This document shows positions 46,026-56,052 of a stretch of 64,000 bases of DNA, piece by piece. The translations under genes and the position numbers were made by a program. Below the pieces are notes generated by a model. The model was not told the origin of the DNA. It saw nothing but the letters and a program-made list of their open reading frames with translations, and did no database searches. The stretch is from Enoplolaimus lenunculus (lineage: Eukaryota > Nematoda > Enoplea > Enoplida > Thoracostomopsidae): NCBI GenBank assembly GCA_030248215.1, contig JASANG010002610.1, positions 124,001 through 188,000 on the forward strand, given 5' to 3'. Within the stretch, counting starts at the first letter, position 1; each line of letters begins with the position of its first letter.

Positions 46026-46358
46026 TACAGTAGTGACCCGAAAAAGCATCTTGAAACAATCAAAGCGGTTCCATTTTTGAGTCTCAATCAATAGGCGTTC
46101 TCATTTTGCTTATTAGTGTCTTTAGATAGAGTCCAAAAATGTTTATTAGGGTGAATAACTGTCAACATTAGCGTATGTTGTATACCTAAACCGTTCCGGG
46201 ACCAAAGACACTTAATAACCATGAGAATAGCATAAAAGGGAAACGTGAGAGCCGAAATAACAGGGGAGGGTTGAAAAAACTGCGTCACCGAATACAAGAG
46301 AGCAGTCGGGAGAGGCAAAATAAATATTAGTTCGCATCTTATTCAGGTCACTACAGTA
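46026..46358. mobile_element. Diverged family E TIR element
   Basis: TACAGTAGTGACCCGAAAAAG at the left and CTTATTCAGGTCACTACAGTA at the right are clear inverted ends; inside only GAGTCTCAATCAATAGG and TTTAGATAGAGTCC still resemble the family. An old or substituted interior. Confidence 0.6.
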
Positions 46359-46568
46359 GATACTATCTATTGCCCAGTAAAAAGCATATTGCAACATCAG
46401 CACAGAAATCAACACGAACTATAGGCATCTGGCAAATGAGTAAAGCTTGGCTTCTGCGAACATATGTCGAAAAATAAATTCACGCATGCCAGCTTTCGGC
46501 TTTCGTGTAGAAATTTCGGTAACCATTCACCCCTGTAAAAATACAAGATAATAAACGACAATCATACA

Positions 46569-46837
46569 TAACCCTTTCTCACATGAATATTTTCTATTTC
46601 CCCTGAGACCTACTTTTATGCTAGGATCCGAACTCCAGTGACTGGAGTGGGAGCCGTATACCATCACCACTCAGCTATAGGAGCTTGACGCTCGAGTCCG
46701 AGGGGGCTCTCACGTCTTGTGGTGATTTAGTACTATGTATACGTGTGGCAATTGTTAAACAAGGTGCGATATATATTATTTAACGTATATGCACTGCGCT
46801 GAGTTGCCTATTAGCAACTCAATGTGAGAAGGGGTTA
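46569..46837 (-). mobile_element. Family F element with tRNA-like body
   Basis: TAACCCTTTCTCACATGAAT to ATGTGAGAAGGGGTTA. Reverse orientation to 42060: GGATCCGAACTCC is the B-box-like region and CACCACTCAGCTATAGG the A-box-like region on the minus strand. Roughly 90 percent similar to that copy. Confidence 0.7.
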
Positions 46838-46870
46838 ACATTTCTTTTGGGTATTTATGGTATCCAGAAG

Positions 46871-47275
46871 TGTAAAGTTGGTAAAAATTTTTTTACCCGC
46901 GATGCGTTTTACCCCCTCAAATTGAATTTTTTGTCTTGTGGGTATACCCGCGCAAAACTGTTTTACCCGTTACCCGCTTTTACCTGCACAAAATTCCATT
47001 ACCATTACTCGCCTTTACCAGCCTTTGCATTTCCTTCAGCGTTCATTACAATTGTGTAATTTTACAGTGCATTGATGTTACTCGCTACTTAGTTGTCACT
47101 CTTACGGTAAAAACAGTTTAAAAATTTAAGTTTTTCTACATTATCTGGTTTCAAGTTTTTTGTGGAAATTTTAAGCGGGTAAAGAATATCGAATTTTTAC
47201 TCGCGCTGAGAAATCGTTTACCCGCGGGTATACCCGCGTCAAAATTTTTTTACTCGTCCGGTAACCGCGGGCAGC
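46871..47275. repeat. Repeat built on GGGTATACCCGCG palindromes
   Basis: The palindromic word GGGTATACCCGCG occurs at about 46941 and 47227, and TTTTACCC/GGGTAAA words pair across the block. It may be a foldback element of about 400 bp; exact ends and target duplication are not identified. Confidence 0.45.
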
Positions 47276-47287
47276 GTACAGTTGAGA

Positions 47288-47432
47288 TGGTGTCACGACA
47301 ATTCGTCGCCCAACAACTCGGCGCTTATCATTATGCTTAGGCTTAGGCTTAGCATTACGCATAGGATATGCTTAGATTTATTCAATGGCTTAAGACACTG
47401 CTGGGCGACAAGTTGTCGATTTAGTACTGTTG
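47288..47432 (+). mobile_element. Family D element with TTAGGC core
   Basis: CACGACAATTCGTCGCCC on the left, CTGGGCGACAAGTTGTCG on the right, TTAGGCTTAGGCTTAGC within. Reverse copy of 6166-6381. Confidence 0.6.
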
Positions 47433-47492
47433 CAGTAGATTAAGCATACTCCTAAGCCTAAGCCTAAGCCTGAGCGTTGCAAAAGCGTATTC
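47433..47492 (-). repeat. Family A core fragment
   Basis: GCAGTAGATTAAGCATACTC followed by CCTAAG units and GCGTTGCAAAAGCGTATTCC equals the left half of family A, abutting the family D element. Confidence 0.55.
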
Positions 47493-47747
47493 CATGACAG
47501 CCTTAACAAACCGATGTCTCGAAGTTGAATGCTACAATAAAGATTCGCATTCTCAACTGTGCGAAGCACCTATCACCAGTCAGTAATACGTTTTTAACTT
47601 ATTGAATTGCAACAACTGCGATGTTTAAAAATTCGAACAGAGGTAGGACAGATCGAATCCGAAAGATGAGCTTGTATTCTACTGTGAATATTCATTGAGT
47701 CAAAAGTTACAAAACCTATCGCAGACTGGTTAGATGTATTATACACA

Positions 47748-47873
47748 GGGCCCAAATAAACATCAAGAGCGAAACATTTTTCTGCAGGACTGCAATCTTT
47801 AAACTAATTTATTTGCTAAGGATTAGGATTAGGAATATGCATATAATACTGTTACGGCCCTGTTCTCTACAAT
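47748..47873 (+). mobile_element. Short, worn family B element
   Basis: GGGCCCAAATAAACATCAAG to GGCCCTGTTCTCTACAATG; the TTAGGC core is reduced to GGATTAGGATTAGG. It lies just beyond the end of the five-exon gene and supplies the nearest minus-strand AATAAA (about 47807). Confidence 0.55.
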
Positions 47874-47946
47874 GAGTGTACACAGTTACTTGGAATTTGA
47901 TATTCAACGTTAAAATGGGCTGAGAAATTTGTTGGAATTTTGTTTG

Positions 47947-48063
47947 TTACCTGTATTTTCTGTTATACTCCCACTCCGTATAAATCTGCTGGTGATGATT
48001 TAGAATCCGGCGTTCGGCAGCACTCGGACCACTGAACAAATTAAATTGTAGCAACATTGAACC
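47947..48063 (-). CDS. Exon 5 of the five-exon host gene
   Basis: A strong acceptor (AAATTTTTCAG) opens the frame GSMLLQFNLFSGPSAAERRI, continuing LNHHQQIYTEWEYNRKYR to TAA. It starts in phase 0, matching exon 4. A CAG|GTAACA donor overlaps the stop, so either this is the last exon or the stop is intronic and the gene continues. Composition is well mixed, rich in aromatic residues near the end (YTEWEYNRKY). No family recognised. Confidence 0.55.
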   Translation of the reverse strand, partial: GSMLLQFNLFSGPSAAERRILNHHQQIYTEWEYNRKYR

Positions 48064-48571
48064 CTGAAAAATTTACTATAAAGAAAAAAGCGTAAATAAT
48101 ATCGTATCGCAAGCTTGGCTTTGATCAAGTTTTCTGAGAAACTTTGCAAACAATACAAGAGGCCGGACAGGAAGCAAATCCTCTCATCGCCATTTCTGGA
48201 TAGGCAAGAAATAGAACTTTCAACAGAGTTTTGAATAACCTTCTAAATCCTAGAAATTTAAAACGTTTTAATACACGACGTTGTACCTCAAAAAGCTGAA
48301 ATTCTGGTTACGCTCCTGTTTAAAAAGCTGACAGAAACAACGTCTATACAAAGTTGCGGATTTCGAAGCCAAATTTTCGCACCGGATAAAATTGTTATCC
48401 AGCGTCGCGTGTTAACCTCCTTATCGCCGACCAACGCTTAAGTTTACACTTAGCCAACAGGTCTTCCTGGATAATCAAATTTTAATTGACAACCGGGGCA
48501 ATAATTAATTCGAACCACGGGAACCATGACAGCATGATTAAAAATGGAATATAGTTGAAAAAATTTTCATT

Positions 48572-48975
48572 TGGCTCTTTCTCACTTGAATATTGTACCT
48601 ATTTTTTGAGATCCTGTTTTATGCAACTTCCACAATAACATGCGTACACCAGGTGACTTTTGAACGGGGTAGTGTCATGGACACTGACGCCAAAAAAGCT
48701 TTGCTTCAGTGTCCATGAATGCTACCCCCTCAAAAGTCACCTGTTGTACGCATGTTATCGTGAAAGTTGCATTAAGCTACAATTTGAACTGACGACTCTA
48801 GCGTGAGAGGCGTTTACCATCTGCACTCAGTAGCAGGAATTTACCTGTAACTCAAGCTCGAGTTGAGCTCCGACCCCTCTTGGCTTGAGTAGATAATGTA
48901 CGGTGTACACACTTGATAATCGTTTAACACTATGCATGTTGTGTGTTATATTGCGTACACAGTTTGCGCTGCGAA
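48572..48975 (-). mobile_element. Family F element interrupted by a foldback MITE
   Basis: GGCTCTTTCTCACTTGAATA, GAACTGACGACTC, GAGGCGTTTACCATC and CACTCAGTAGCAGG follow the reversed family F order, split by the 150-bp element 48622-48771. It lies in intron 4 of the five-exon gene. Confidence 0.55.
48622..48771. mobile_element. Foldback MITE, TGCAACTTCC ends, TTA target
   Basis: Long inverted arms run from TGCAACTTCCACAATAAC to GTTATCGTGAAAGTTGCA with GTCATGGACACTGA / TCAGTGTCCATGA at the centre. TTA flanks both sides, as in PIF/Harbinger-type insertions. It could form a hairpin over nearly its whole length. Confidence 0.75.
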
Positions 48976-49025
48976 ACCCAACCTGGTTTTCGAAGCGGTT
49001 GTTATACGCGCCTCATCAAACTTAC

Positions 49026-49260
49026 ATATCCCCTTAAATCGAGTGCTTCCAAAAACTGCTTAAACGACGCCATTTCTTCTCGATCCAAAAAATCCGGCCG
49101 GCCGTCTTTGTTTTCGTCCAGTGTGCCCCAATCGTGAATACAAAACGTATCTTTGTACAAATATTCGCCAGGTCGATCAGGACATTTGAGGTGTTTCTTT
49201 GACTGAACGCTGGATTCGTTTTTCAGCGAGTCCAAATTTGAACATACGTCACAGTACACA
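49026..49260 (-). CDS. Exon 4 of the five-exon host gene (Cys-rich, EF-hand-like)
   Basis: Acceptor AATATTTCAG and donor GATAT|GTAAGT are both strong. With the preceding exon the frame reads CVYCDVCSNLDSLKNESS, then CPDRPGEYLYKDTFCIHDWG and GTLDENKDGRPDFLDREEMA. Cysteine spacing C-x2-C-x2-C suggests disulfides or a metal site. DENKDGRPDFLD fits an EF-hand-type loop (D-x-N-x-D-G), with Asp instead of Glu at position 12. An N-glycosylation sequon NES is present, consistent with an extracellular location. The exon is 235 nt, entering in phase 2 and leaving in phase 0. Confidence 0.62.
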
Positions 49261-49867
49261 CTGAAATATTGGCCGTGTATTTTGAAGACCTGTGTATACA
49301 GCATCACAGACAACAAGTTTGGTAATTTAGTCTTGTAACAGTGGAATCAATGAATGATGATGAGATTCAAAAATTGAGTATGTTTTTCGAATTTTGATTT
49401 TGTTCTATTACAGTGTCAATTGTGACTTTAGCACTAATTGAAATAGTTCATCAGTTTGAAAACTTATCGCTAACTGGTGATATGTGCTAAACTCGTTTGA
49501 GAATACGGGCCAGAGTATTCTTATACAAACGATACTGTGCCTTCCTTATCAGTGGCGCAGCAGCCAAGTGAAGAAACATCTCCTTGTTTACGCTTAGAAG
49601 TTTTTGCACACGAGCCAAAACAGTGAAGAAAAATTCATGAAAAAATGGTAAAGTCCTTTACTACCTTACAAATTACTAAAATTGCGTTCAGCTTCCCGCT
49701 CGCTTCGCTAGCATATTTATGGTGCCTCGTCCTATGTTTGTTTCACTGTTTTCGATCGGCTACTGCGCCCTGACAATTAGTGTTTCAATTGATTTGTTGG
49801 AATTGTCGATGCCGCAATATTGGGCTGAGGGGAGCAAACAAGAATCTTACAGATAAGTTTTAAATCA

Positions 49868-50282
49868 CTTATTGTGGCTACAAATTTTCAGTTATTTACT
49901 TAAATAGCCGACTTAAGTAAATTCTTCGCTTTTCGAACAAAAACAGACAAACGCCAAATGTGAGCCATTGTCGTAACAAAAAAATAATAGCTTTGCTTTA
50001 AATTAAGAAGGTACTACAAGTCCACGATTTCAGTTAGACAAAGGTTAGCATGACTTTGCTGTTAATCTGTAATATATTAAATTTAGTCAGCAACTTCACT
50101 ATTCACCTGGCTTGAGTAAGCTCTTCAAAAAAGACTAAGTGGTTAAAGCAATTACTTAGCGCGTATTTAAGTACAAAGTCGTACTAAAGTAAGGTTTCAG
50201 AAACTTAGCCATTACAGACTAAAAATACCCTACAAGTAAGGTTTCAGAAACTTAGCCATTACAGACTAAAAATACCCTACAA
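49868..50282 (-). mobile_element. Family K element, reverse copy, duplicated end
   Basis: Read in reverse, ATATTACAGATTAACAGC and CTCACATTTGGCG match 7620-7760. Its terminus GTAAGGTTTCAGAAACTTAG is tandemly duplicated (a 45-46-bp unit, 50192-50282). Like the copy at 7063, its end has been amplified. It lies in intron 3 of the five-exon gene. Confidence 0.55.
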
Positions 50283-50933
50283 AATGTTACGTTTCTGAAA
50301 ACAAAATTTTGAAAATTTACAAAAAATGATATGTTTTCGCAAGGGAACAGCAGTCGATCAAAACCGTGGAACCACATACCCGAGAGCGTAATATATAATG
50401 GTGGAATAAACCTCGGGACCGAAGCGAACGAGAAGCCGTATGCAATGCGGATGTGTTGAGAGGTGTCCTAAACTTGCTCAGATGCTGCAACCATTTCCGC
50501 TAATTCGCACAGAACAGAACAATGCGGTTAAACTGGAAACGTGTAGCGATTCCTTGACTTTGAATCGAGTTTATTACCCAAAGTTAACTTGTATGTACAC
50601 GATTTATCCACAACCCTGTTTTTTATCCGGTACTAAGTGTTGAACTAAAATTAATAAAATATTTTTTACTGCGAGATTTTTCAATATAATGCTTGCTGAA
50701 AACTGTCCCCAGGTTCGTAATTACTCGACCTTGTGAGGGTAACATCCGGTGGCGTCCCATGGAATGTGGATTAGAGAGGGTAGGTACCAAAAACTTAAAA
50801 TATTGTTTTAACGGAGAATTGGCAAATCGCTATCGATGGTCGAGTGCGGCAGGATTCTTACCTGACAGGCATGATTTCTGATTGGCGTCTGCGGCTTCTT
50901 GCCCTGCCTACCCACCCACCCCTTTAAAATTAC

Positions 50934-51103
50934 CAGTTATTTCCAATGCCACCACAGCCGTTTGGTTTTTGGTCCCGACACTGTAAGTCTTCCCATTTGA
51001 CAAAATGTGGTCTTTGCAGCCAGTCCCAAGTTTCTTGGCCAATTAATCGTCCACCTTGAGCTAATTCTCGCACTAAGTTTGTATCCTTCACGCGTAACAG
51101 CGC
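50934..51103 (-). CDS. Exon 3 of the five-exon host gene
   Basis: Acceptor TCTATTTGAG and donor AACTG|GTAATT bound a 170-nt exon (phase 0 in, phase 2 out) reading ALLRVKDTNLVRELAQGGRL, then GQETWDWLQRPHFVKWEDLQ and CRDQKPNGCGGIGNN. Reading through the donor would give TAA two codons later, so a shorter isoform ending GIGNNW is conceivable. The split codon TG|T becomes cysteine when joined to exon 4, extending the cysteine cluster, which supports the splice. Confidence 0.6.
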
Positions 51104-51526
51104 CTCAAATAGACAAATTCTTACATAGTAAAATTGCAAAATATATCGTATGATGCCTAAGAAATAGGCCGATAGCGACATACTCTCTAAAAGCTTAAAC
51201 TAACTTGATTTAAGCTTAAGCCAATCCACCGGTATTAAACTAACTTTTTAGATTAACTAAGCTAACCGATAGGTTTATGCTTAAACTCATTTAAAATCTT
51301 ACATATTTTCAATTTAAGCTAAACTTATTGAACTCTTAGATACACGGCTGAACTGTTTACTTAATCTAAAAATAAGCTTACTTAAACTCGTGTTAAACTT
51401 AAAAACATGTTTGTTCAAGTAAAACTTAAAATTCTAGTTTAGTTAGTCCGTCCAGCCATTTAAGTTTTACTTGAACTGAAATTCAGGTTTAGTTAAGCTA
51501 TAATTTAAGTTTAAGTTTTCAGAGAG

Positions 51527-51680
51527 TAACCTTGATTGGATGGGTTAAAAATTTTCAAGAGAGGCATACAAGGGTATCTGTTGACTTACAAGCAAGGCTG
51601 AAAATTTGCTGGGAGAGGCAAAATATTACCAGTGGGGTAAATCTTTCCTGCTCCCCCACCTCTTGGTTACGGGTTCGCTA
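51527..51680. mobile_element. hAT-type element (GGCCCGTAGCCAG family), worn
   Basis: AGAGAGGCATACAAGGGT, 'gttgacttacaagcaagg' and CTTGGTTACGGGTTCG. It lies in intron 2 of the five-exon gene. Confidence 0.45.
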
Positions 51681-51797
51681 ATAGAGAGCATAGCAATCGT
51701 TGTTATGATTCAGAAATTATTTAAATTCGAGTGATGATATGCTATCTTAGAACGGTTTGCTTAGGACGTACAGCGCTAAAAATGAAATATCACTAAC

Positions 51798-51901
51798 CTC
51801 AACATCGAAACATCCAGGAAACTCCAATACTTTCGACCGGTCGTTGTGATTGACAAGAATGAAATCAAGAGGATCAATGCTAAGTGACTTGAGAGATTCT
51901 T
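51798..51901 (-). CDS. Exon 2 of the five-exon host gene
   Basis: Acceptor GGCAATTTCAG and donor GTTGAG|GTTAGT enclose 104 nt reading ESLKSLSIDPLDFILVNHND, then RSKVLEFPGCFDVE. It enters with two bases completing a codon and leaves in phase 0, matching exons 1 and 3. The stretch DFILVNHND looks like a buried strand followed by a polar loop. No family recognised. Confidence 0.6.
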
Positions 51902-51937
51902 CTGAAATTGCCATAAAACACGTGAGAGTTTTTTACT

Positions 51938-52099
51938 GGTCCGTAAACAGCAGAGACCAGGGGGGCTCAGGCCCTCCCTGTACAATTTTGCCCCACCCCT
52001 AGCTAATAGTCAACCTTGCTTGTAAGTCATCAAAACCCTTGTATGACCCTTCTAAAAAAATTTTAGCTCCCCTAGCAAGATGAGCTGGCTACGGACCTG
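51938..52099. mobile_element. hAT-type element (GGCCCGTAGCCAG family)
   Basis: GCTCAGGCCCTCCCTG, 'cttgtaagtcatcaaaaccc' and GAGCTGGCTACGGACCTG. It lies in intron 1 of the five-exon gene, 37 bases upstream of exon 2. Confidence 0.55.
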
Positions 52100-52345
52100 C
52101 AGTTATAACTTAATTATTGGACTCGATGGATTGTTTGCCTTTTCTAAGGATAGAAATGTTTTCAATATGGCCCATTCCTTTTCCGTCCGGTACCTTCGGG
52201 CACGACTGTGAAAACAGTTGCACAGGTTTGAAAAGGCAAACGTTTCATGCAGTCAATGTCGGTCCGTGGAAGACATGCGGCGGCATCGTACATAAATTGC
52301 TGTACTCAGCCGACGGAACATTATCGATTAATTTATCACCAATTC

Positions 52346-52545
52346 GGCTTATGTGAAGATCAGGTGCGGAACGTTTTTCCTTGGGACTGCGATACAGTAA
52401 GTTTAAGCTTTTAATTACTTTTTGCTTTGGATTAGGCTTAAGCATTGGCTTAGGTATAAGCTTATTCTTGCATTTAGACTTAGGCTTAGGCTTGGGGTTA
52501 GGAATACGCTTATACTACTGTTACTGTACTGTTCTGTACGTCGGC
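52346..52545 (+). mobile_element. Family B TIR element with TTAGGC core
   Basis: GGCTTATGTGAAGATCAGG to CTGTTCTGTACGTCGGC; core of TTAGGCTTAAGC, GGCTTAGGTATAAGC and GACTTAGGCTTAGGC. It lies in intron 1 of the five-exon gene. Confidence 0.65.
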
Positions 52546-52599
52546 TACTGATTCTTTGTATAGTAAAGAACTTACATTTCAAAACTTCAACTATTATTA

Positions 52600-52825
52600 C
52601 ACTGTAAATTCCAGTGAGTTGATTAATCCATCTTGCGAGTTGGTTATTTTTGAATTAATATCAGTAAACATTAACTCACACTGAGTTGAGTTGACTATGG
52701 ATGAGCTGATTAATTAACTCAGAATGAATTGAATCAACTCAACATTTTGAGTTCTGATAATCCTAACTCATCCTGAGTGATTCAACTCATTTTGAGTTAA
52801 AATCAACTCACTGTAATTTACAGTG
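52600..52825. mobile_element. Family H MITE, TA-flanked
   Basis: CACTGTAAATTCCAGTGAG to CTCACTGTAATTTACAGTG with TA either side. About 85-90 percent like 4808-5066 but with an internal deletion. It lies in intron 1 of the five-exon gene. Confidence 0.75.
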
Positions 52826-52987
52826 TAATGACTTCAAAAAATTGATTCGTCATTTAGCACTTTGAAATTTATAGTTTGTTCAGTTCTACTGTTTACAACA
52901 ACGCCAATCAGTGATCGTATATTTGTTTGGTTAATTTTTCCAATTTCCTATCTTAGCGTAATAATAAAAACAAATGTTTAAACTTGC

Positions 52988-53203
52988 TTAGGCATTCAGC
53001 TGCACCGTTTGGGATTAAATAAAACTTTTTTGGCCAATTATTTTTTGGCGGAGGTGTTGTTTGAAGGCGCCGATTTATGCGGCCTCCAATCAAATGCGAT
53101 GACCCGTGCCAACCGAAATTAAATTGAGCGTAAACAGTCGCTAGCGAAACATGTATCACCATACATATCCGTTGAGCATAATAATTAATAATCATAATTT
53201 CAT
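52988..53203 (-). CDS. Exon 1 (first found) of the five-exon host gene
   Basis: A strong acceptor (TTATTTTTCAG) opens EIMIINYYAQRICMVIHVSL, then TVYAQFNFGWHGSSHLIGG and TPPPKNNWPKKFYLIPNG. Because it begins at an acceptor, earlier exons should exist but are not found. The 3' end is either a GC-AG donor (CTAA|GCAAGT, exon to 52988) or a GT donor (AACG|GTGCAG, exon to 53006); both leave phase 1 and fit exon 2. The first residues are hydrophobic enough for a strand or membrane-edge segment. Alternatively, an internal ATG before VIHVSLATVYAQ could start a signal-peptide-like N-terminus. Confidence 0.55.
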
Positions 53204-54204
53204 CTGAAAAATAATTATAAAATTGGTTGAATAACGCTTATAATCTGATTTGTACGTATCAGGGTTGTAACTCGATATCAGTATCCGTTATAGAAACGCC
53301 AGGAATTCTGTTACTTCAATAATGTATATGATTAATTTTAAGTCAAGTATATATCGCACAATTTATCATTATTACAAATATGCTGCAATTGTGTTCAAAA
53401 TAAAACAAAATTGGCGAAATTAATCCAAACTCTTAATCAATTTAGGCGCATCAGCTATTTTTTATGCTGAAATTACAACGATTGTAAAGCAACGCCTGTT
53501 CCTAATAAAAATCGCTTAAATTTTCAATATCTCATCTCAATGTGAAGCTATCATAGTTTATTAAAATCCCGTTAAGCGGTTCCGGTGATTCGCGTAGAAC
53601 GAACAGACGGATACAGTTCCATTTTCACCCCGGCGGAAAAATAGAAAAAGTTTCGTAGGAGTCTGCGCTTCCCTCAGGGTCGGACTTCGCTCTCATAAAC
53701 ACAAACTTCTGCAGTATTTTATGATTCCTTGCAGGCTTAATTAGTATGGTTCAATAATTAAAACGAATAAAGACTAAAACGCCTACGTAATGTTTGTAAA
53801 CAATTTAACACAGTTGGACTTAACTCGACAGGCTACTTCGAATGGATTATAATTTGTCTAACTCTTTAGCAAAAAATTTTTGAGTCGGGGGGATCTTGGT
53901 CCATGGAACGTTTATAAAAATAAATTTTTCACCAAACATTTTTGGGCAAACATCGGCTGGACGAACACCGAAAAGTCCCTGAAATTAGCCTACTTTTTCC
54001 GCAGGGGCAAGTTTGAAAACCAATAAATTACACGCTGAAAGTCATGCTTACACCAAGTAACTTTTTGCAAAGGTGGGTGATTGATACTAAAACCAAAAAA
54101 GTTTCAATAGCCAACATACTGAAGTCAAAAAGATTCAGTGTGCTGTCTAGTGAAACTTACTGTACGGCAATTTATTAGCTAAACAACGCATAGTTCACTG
54201 CCAC

Positions 54205-54499
54205 AGCTCGCGAAATAAATTAAATTATTCATAATTATACATTGCTAGCTGATAGCTGTCTGCATTAAGATTGAAAATCGGTAAGTTCTAAAAACTGTAA
54301 TTTAAGTAAAAGAACCAAACCCCCAAACAGTCAAAAAAATTCGAATCAACCAAGCTCGCGAAATAAATTAAATCATTCATAATTACATTGCTAGCTGATA
54401 GCTGTCTGCATTAAGATTGAAAATCGGTAAGTTCTAAAAACTTTAATTTAAATAAAAGAACCAAACCCGCAAACAGTCAAAAAAAATCGAATCAATCAA
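54205..54499. repeat. Tandem duplication, about 148-bp unit
   Basis: Two copies start AGCTCGCGAAATAAATTAAA at 54205 and 54353 and end near AAAAATCGAATCAA. They differ by few substitutions and small length changes in A-runs. Confidence 0.9.
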
Positions 54500-55157
54500 A
54501 AACCCAACGATCAAAAAAGCAATAAAATAATAATGTTTGTCAAAGTTTGAAGGTCACTTTAAATCGGCACGTACTTTGCTGTAGTGGATGTGCTCTGAGA
54601 ATACCTAATTTAGCCTAAGGTACAGTGTTGACCCAAAAAATTGTTACAACGTCAAACTGAAGCACCCCCCTCGCGTTTAATATGGCAAGTTGTAAATAAT
54701 GTATACATAAACTCATATATACTGTAACATACAACGAAAAATAATACGCATAATAATAATAATATAAATTTCTTTCGCATCTATTTCAGTTTATACTGCA
54801 GAATTGCAATTGATCACATCTGAAACATATACGCACCAATTGCATGCAGTGGCGTTCTGAGAGGGGGAACAAGGGTGCCCCTTTAATATTAAGGCCTTAT
54901 TAGCTCATAGAAGGATATTGCCATATCGAAGAACAATTGGCGATATCGCGATTTATTTTGGAAGCCAATATTTTGTTGATTTTCGGTGCCGGTTCCCAGC
55001 AATCCAAGAAGATCTAGCACGCCACTACGGTATATACGCGAATTTCACGTGCGCGGTCTGTACATATATTTTAAATATACTTGTATATACAAAAATGCGA
55101 TTTCATAAGATTTTTACTATTAATATCAGTAGTACGTCTAACGAAGTAATGATCGGA

Positions 55158-55334
55158 CCAGAGACGCAACCGGATCCAGAGGGGGCTGGCGGTGAGTTGG
55201 GCGGACGCCCGCCGCCACATACTTTTTTGCGAAAAAATGGTAAGGCCGTTGCAGTTTTTCTCTCTTAGAAGATTGGTACATATATAGCATTCAGTAAAAG
55301 TTACATGCCCCCGTCAGAAATTTCCGGATCCGCC
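55158..55334. mobile_element. hAT-type element (GGATCC ends), outer of a nested pair
   Basis: CAACCGGATCCAGAGGGGG to TTTCCGGATCCGCCGCTG. ACCAGAGACGC stands before it and again after the adjacent element (55518), showing that the second element landed at or in the target duplication of the first. Confidence 0.6.
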
Positions 55335-55339
55335 GCTGA

Positions 55340-55517
55340 CCAGCCGGGCCAAAGCAGCCACGCCCATACCCCCATTTGGGGGTCACCAGCCCAAAGAGGT
55401 GCTCCCGCCCAAAACAAGATTTTAAACAAAATATTTGAAAATTATTTTGATCATCGCAGGGGGCCCTCACCCCGGAATTTTGGTGGGCCCCACCCGAGCC
55501 GGCTGCGGGACTGCAGA
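55340..55517. mobile_element. hAT-type element inserted beside the previous one
   Basis: CCGGGCCAAAGCAGCCACGC to GAGCCGGCTGCGGGACTG; similar ends to 22566-22765 (GGCCGGAGCAGCC). Flanks CTGACCAG and CAGACCAG form an 8-bp duplication with one mismatch. Confidence 0.6.
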
Positions 55518-55910
55518 CCAGAGACGCATTCAAACTATAGTGTTAATGTTGAAATTAGTTTTGGTCTCATAATCATCATGGTCCCGACCTTTAGACACCT
55601 GCAGGATTAGAAGATGTACGATTAATAACCGATCTGAGGATCATGTACAAGAAAAACGACTCAATTTCCAAAGTTTACTAACAATCTCTTGCACATCCAA
55701 AAATATTGCAAACAAATGCAGTTAAATTTGAAATCTGTCCAAAACGCGTTGGAGGCTAGTTAAATTGACCTTCAGAGGACTGTAAATTGCAGTCTCAGTA
55801 GGGAACTGGCTAATACTGCCAAAAAATGCCCAACATTCAGGATCAAGTGTGACTATCGACAGTAGAACGTAAAAGTAAGTTTGGAAACGATTGCTGATGA
55901 AAAAGACTTT

Positions 55911-56052
55911 GGCCCATGTATTGAACAGGGCCGGATGGTTTTTCGAAGGGGCTATAATAGAGTCAGTTTAAGCTTTTGCCTATTTTTTGCTTAGGCTTAG
56001 GCTTAGGCTTAGGAATATGCTTATACTAGTGTACCGGCCCTGTAATACATGG
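55911..56052 (+). mobile_element. Family C TIR element with TTAGGC core
   Basis: GGCCCATGTATTGAACAGGG to CGGCCCTGTAATACATGG. Core of four TTAGGC units, GGAATATGCTTATACTAG. Shorter than other copies. Confidence 0.7.

Noticed and set aside
52117-52356. EGF-like exon (PSGTFGHDCENSC)
   Set aside because: The phrase looks like a class F EGF repeat, but no spaced cysteines follow, no splice sites support it, and it lies on the opposite strand within intron 1 of the five-exon gene.
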